The notes under the pieces were generated by a model, which saw only the letters and a program-made list of their open reading frames with translations, made no database searches and was not told where the DNA came from. Below are positions 63,274-64,000 of a stretch of DNA of 64,000 nt, piece by piece. The position numbers were made by a program, and so were the translations under genes. Source of the stretch: Rhizobium sp. Leaf262 (GTDB lineage: Bacteria > Pseudomonadota > Alphaproteobacteria > Rhizobiales > Rhizobiaceae); the NCBI RefSeq assembly GCF_001422245.1, contig NZ_LMMM01000001.1, positions 187,422 through 251,421 of the forward strand. Direction: 5' to 3'. Within the stretch, counting starts at the first letter, position 1; each line of letters begins with the position of its first letter.

Positions 63274-63948
63274 CTATCGCGCCTTTTCCCGGCTGAATTT
63301 CTTTTCCAGCATGCCGACCAGACGCACCATCGGCCACAGGAACGCGATGTAGATCAGTGCCGCGCCGATCAGCGGCGTCGGATTGGCGTAAAGCGCCTGC
63401 GCATCCAGCCCTTCCTTCATCAGTTCCGCTAGTGCCACAGTCGATGCCAGCGACGTATCCTTGAACATGGACACGCAATTGTTCGTGGCTGGCGGAATAA
63501 CGACACGCACGGCCTGCGGCAAGATCACCTTGCGAAGTGTGATCAGAAACGGCAGGCCAAGGGCCGCTGCCGCTTCGAACTGCCCGGATGGAATGCCTTC
63601 GATACCGGATCGAAAAACCTCTGCCATATAGGCCGCCATCACCAGGGCGAAGGCCAGGATCGCGCAGGTCCAGGATGACAGGCGAATGCCGACGAAAGGC
63701 AGCGCAAAGTAGATCAGCATCAGCACGACCAGCATCGGCGCTGCGCGGAAGATGTCGATGTAAAATACTGCCATATATCGCACGGGCTTTGGCCCATAGA
63801 GCCGCAGAAGACCGATGATCAGCCCTGTCGGTATACCAAGGCCGATGCCTGCGAGGCCCAGCAGAAACGTGTTCAGCAGACCACGCAGCAGCGCCGGAAA
63901 TGCGCTGCCGAGGATTTCGGCGTTGAAGAAAGTATCGAGGATGGTCAT
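63274..63948 (-). CDS. Polar amino-acid ABC transporter permease (HisM/GlnP-like)
   Basis: A 224-residue inner-membrane protein; the ATG at 63948 (MTILDTFFNAEILGSAFPALLRGLLNTFLLGLAGIG) is preferred over 63984. Segments such as MLVVLMLIYFALPFVG, CAILAFALVMAAYMAEVFRSGI are membrane-spanning, and the EAA loop is QFEAAAALGLPFLITLRKVILPQAVRVVIPPATN. The start overlaps a possible upstream stop as ATGA, so the gene is probably inside an operon running in from the right edge; the upstream gene cannot be identified from about 50 bases. It is convergent with the IclR gene. Confidence 0.9.
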   Translation of the reverse strand: MTILDTFFNAEILGSAFPALLRGLLNTFLLGLAGIGLGIPTGLIIGLLRLYGPKPVRYMAVFYIDIFRAAPMLVVLMLIYFALPFVGIRLSSWTCAILAFALVMAAYMAEVFRSGIEGIPSGQFEAAAALGLPFLITLRKVILPQAVRVVIPPATNNCVSMFKDTSLASTVALAELMKEGLDAQALYANPTPLIGAALIYIAFLWPMVRLVGMLEKKFSREKAR

Positions 63949-64000
63949 ATCCGTGAGCCTTTGGGGCATGCCGACCGGACGCATGGGCGCGAGGTCCAGA

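Noticed and set aside
1..64000. tRNA, rRNA, CRISPR arrays, transposases, integrases
   Set aside because: Read through for these and saw none; repeats found are single palindromes, not spaced arrays, and no att-like direct repeats flank any block.
63945..64000. A gene ending at the right edge that overlaps the permease start as ATGA
   Set aside because: One frame is open for about 18 codons up to a TGA, but the residues match no family, so I mention it only as a possibility in the permease entry.

Overview
The window looks like accessory or secondary-replicon DNA of a Rhizobiaceae bacterium, most likely Agrobacterium/Rhizobium. The reasons are the dense high-GC gene layout, the many ABC importers for plant-derived compounds, the opine-oxidase-type three-part oxidase, and a GC-rich mosaic palindrome of the kind scattered through rhizobial genomes. 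I see no rRNA, tRNA, CRISPR array, insertion sequence, integrase or phage gene.

Layout. (1) 1-2487: a divergent hydroxy-acid catabolic locus with the 5' end of an NAD-dependent epimerase/dehydrogenase, a GlcD-type FAD dehydrogenase, a GntR/FCD regulator and a clear candidate operator between the divergent genes. (2) 2552-12904: a five-gene minus-strand operon encoding MoxR AAA ATPase, DUF5682, WGR-DUF4132, vWA and SWIM zinc-finger proteins. This is the gene set of E. coli yehL/yehM/yehI/yehP/yehQ, whose biochemical job is unknown, and it is the best candidate here for an undescribed system. (3) 13341-26272: a ribose-type ABC importer with two paralogous binding proteins, an LVIVD beta-propeller, two NtaA/DszA-type flavin monooxygenases, an aldo/keto reductase and two tandem SfnB-type flavoproteins. 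(4) 26349-35331: an ssuABC-ssuD alkanesulfonate operon with an extra FAD/NAD(P) protein inside it, then a molybdopterin oxidoreductase fused to its own FAD/NAD and [2Fe-2S] reductase. Regions 3 and 4 together look like an organosulfur-scavenging region.

(5) 35417-44158: a divergent amino-acid or opine-like catabolic locus. A DapA-family lyase, an M14 (Nna1-like) carboxypeptidase, a peptide-type binding protein, a VOC protein and a RidA lie on the minus strand. An XRE-cupin regulator and a three-part FAD/[2Fe-2S]/FAD oxidase of OoxAB/HcnABC type lie on the plus strand. The small [2Fe-2S] gene starts with TTG and overlaps both neighbours.

(6) 44163-56505: an aromatic-acid locus. It holds two MarR regulators, an isatin hydrolase-like metal hydrolase, two SDRs, FAH, cupin, RidA, thioesterase, a 770-residue monooxygenase/Old Yellow Enzyme fusion (salicylyl-CoA or aminobenzoyl-CoA type), an aminotransferase and two M20 amidohydrolases. 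(7) 56563-63948: a rhizobial palindrome, a complete dipeptide/oligopeptide-type ABC importer with binding protein, an IclR regulator and a polar amino-acid ABC permease whose operon runs off the window. Regions 6 and 7 fit import of an amide conjugate of an aromatic acid, hydrolysis by M20 enzymes, then aerobic CoA-dependent ring attack. That reading is inference: no CoA ligase and no certain ring-cleaving enzyme lies in the window.
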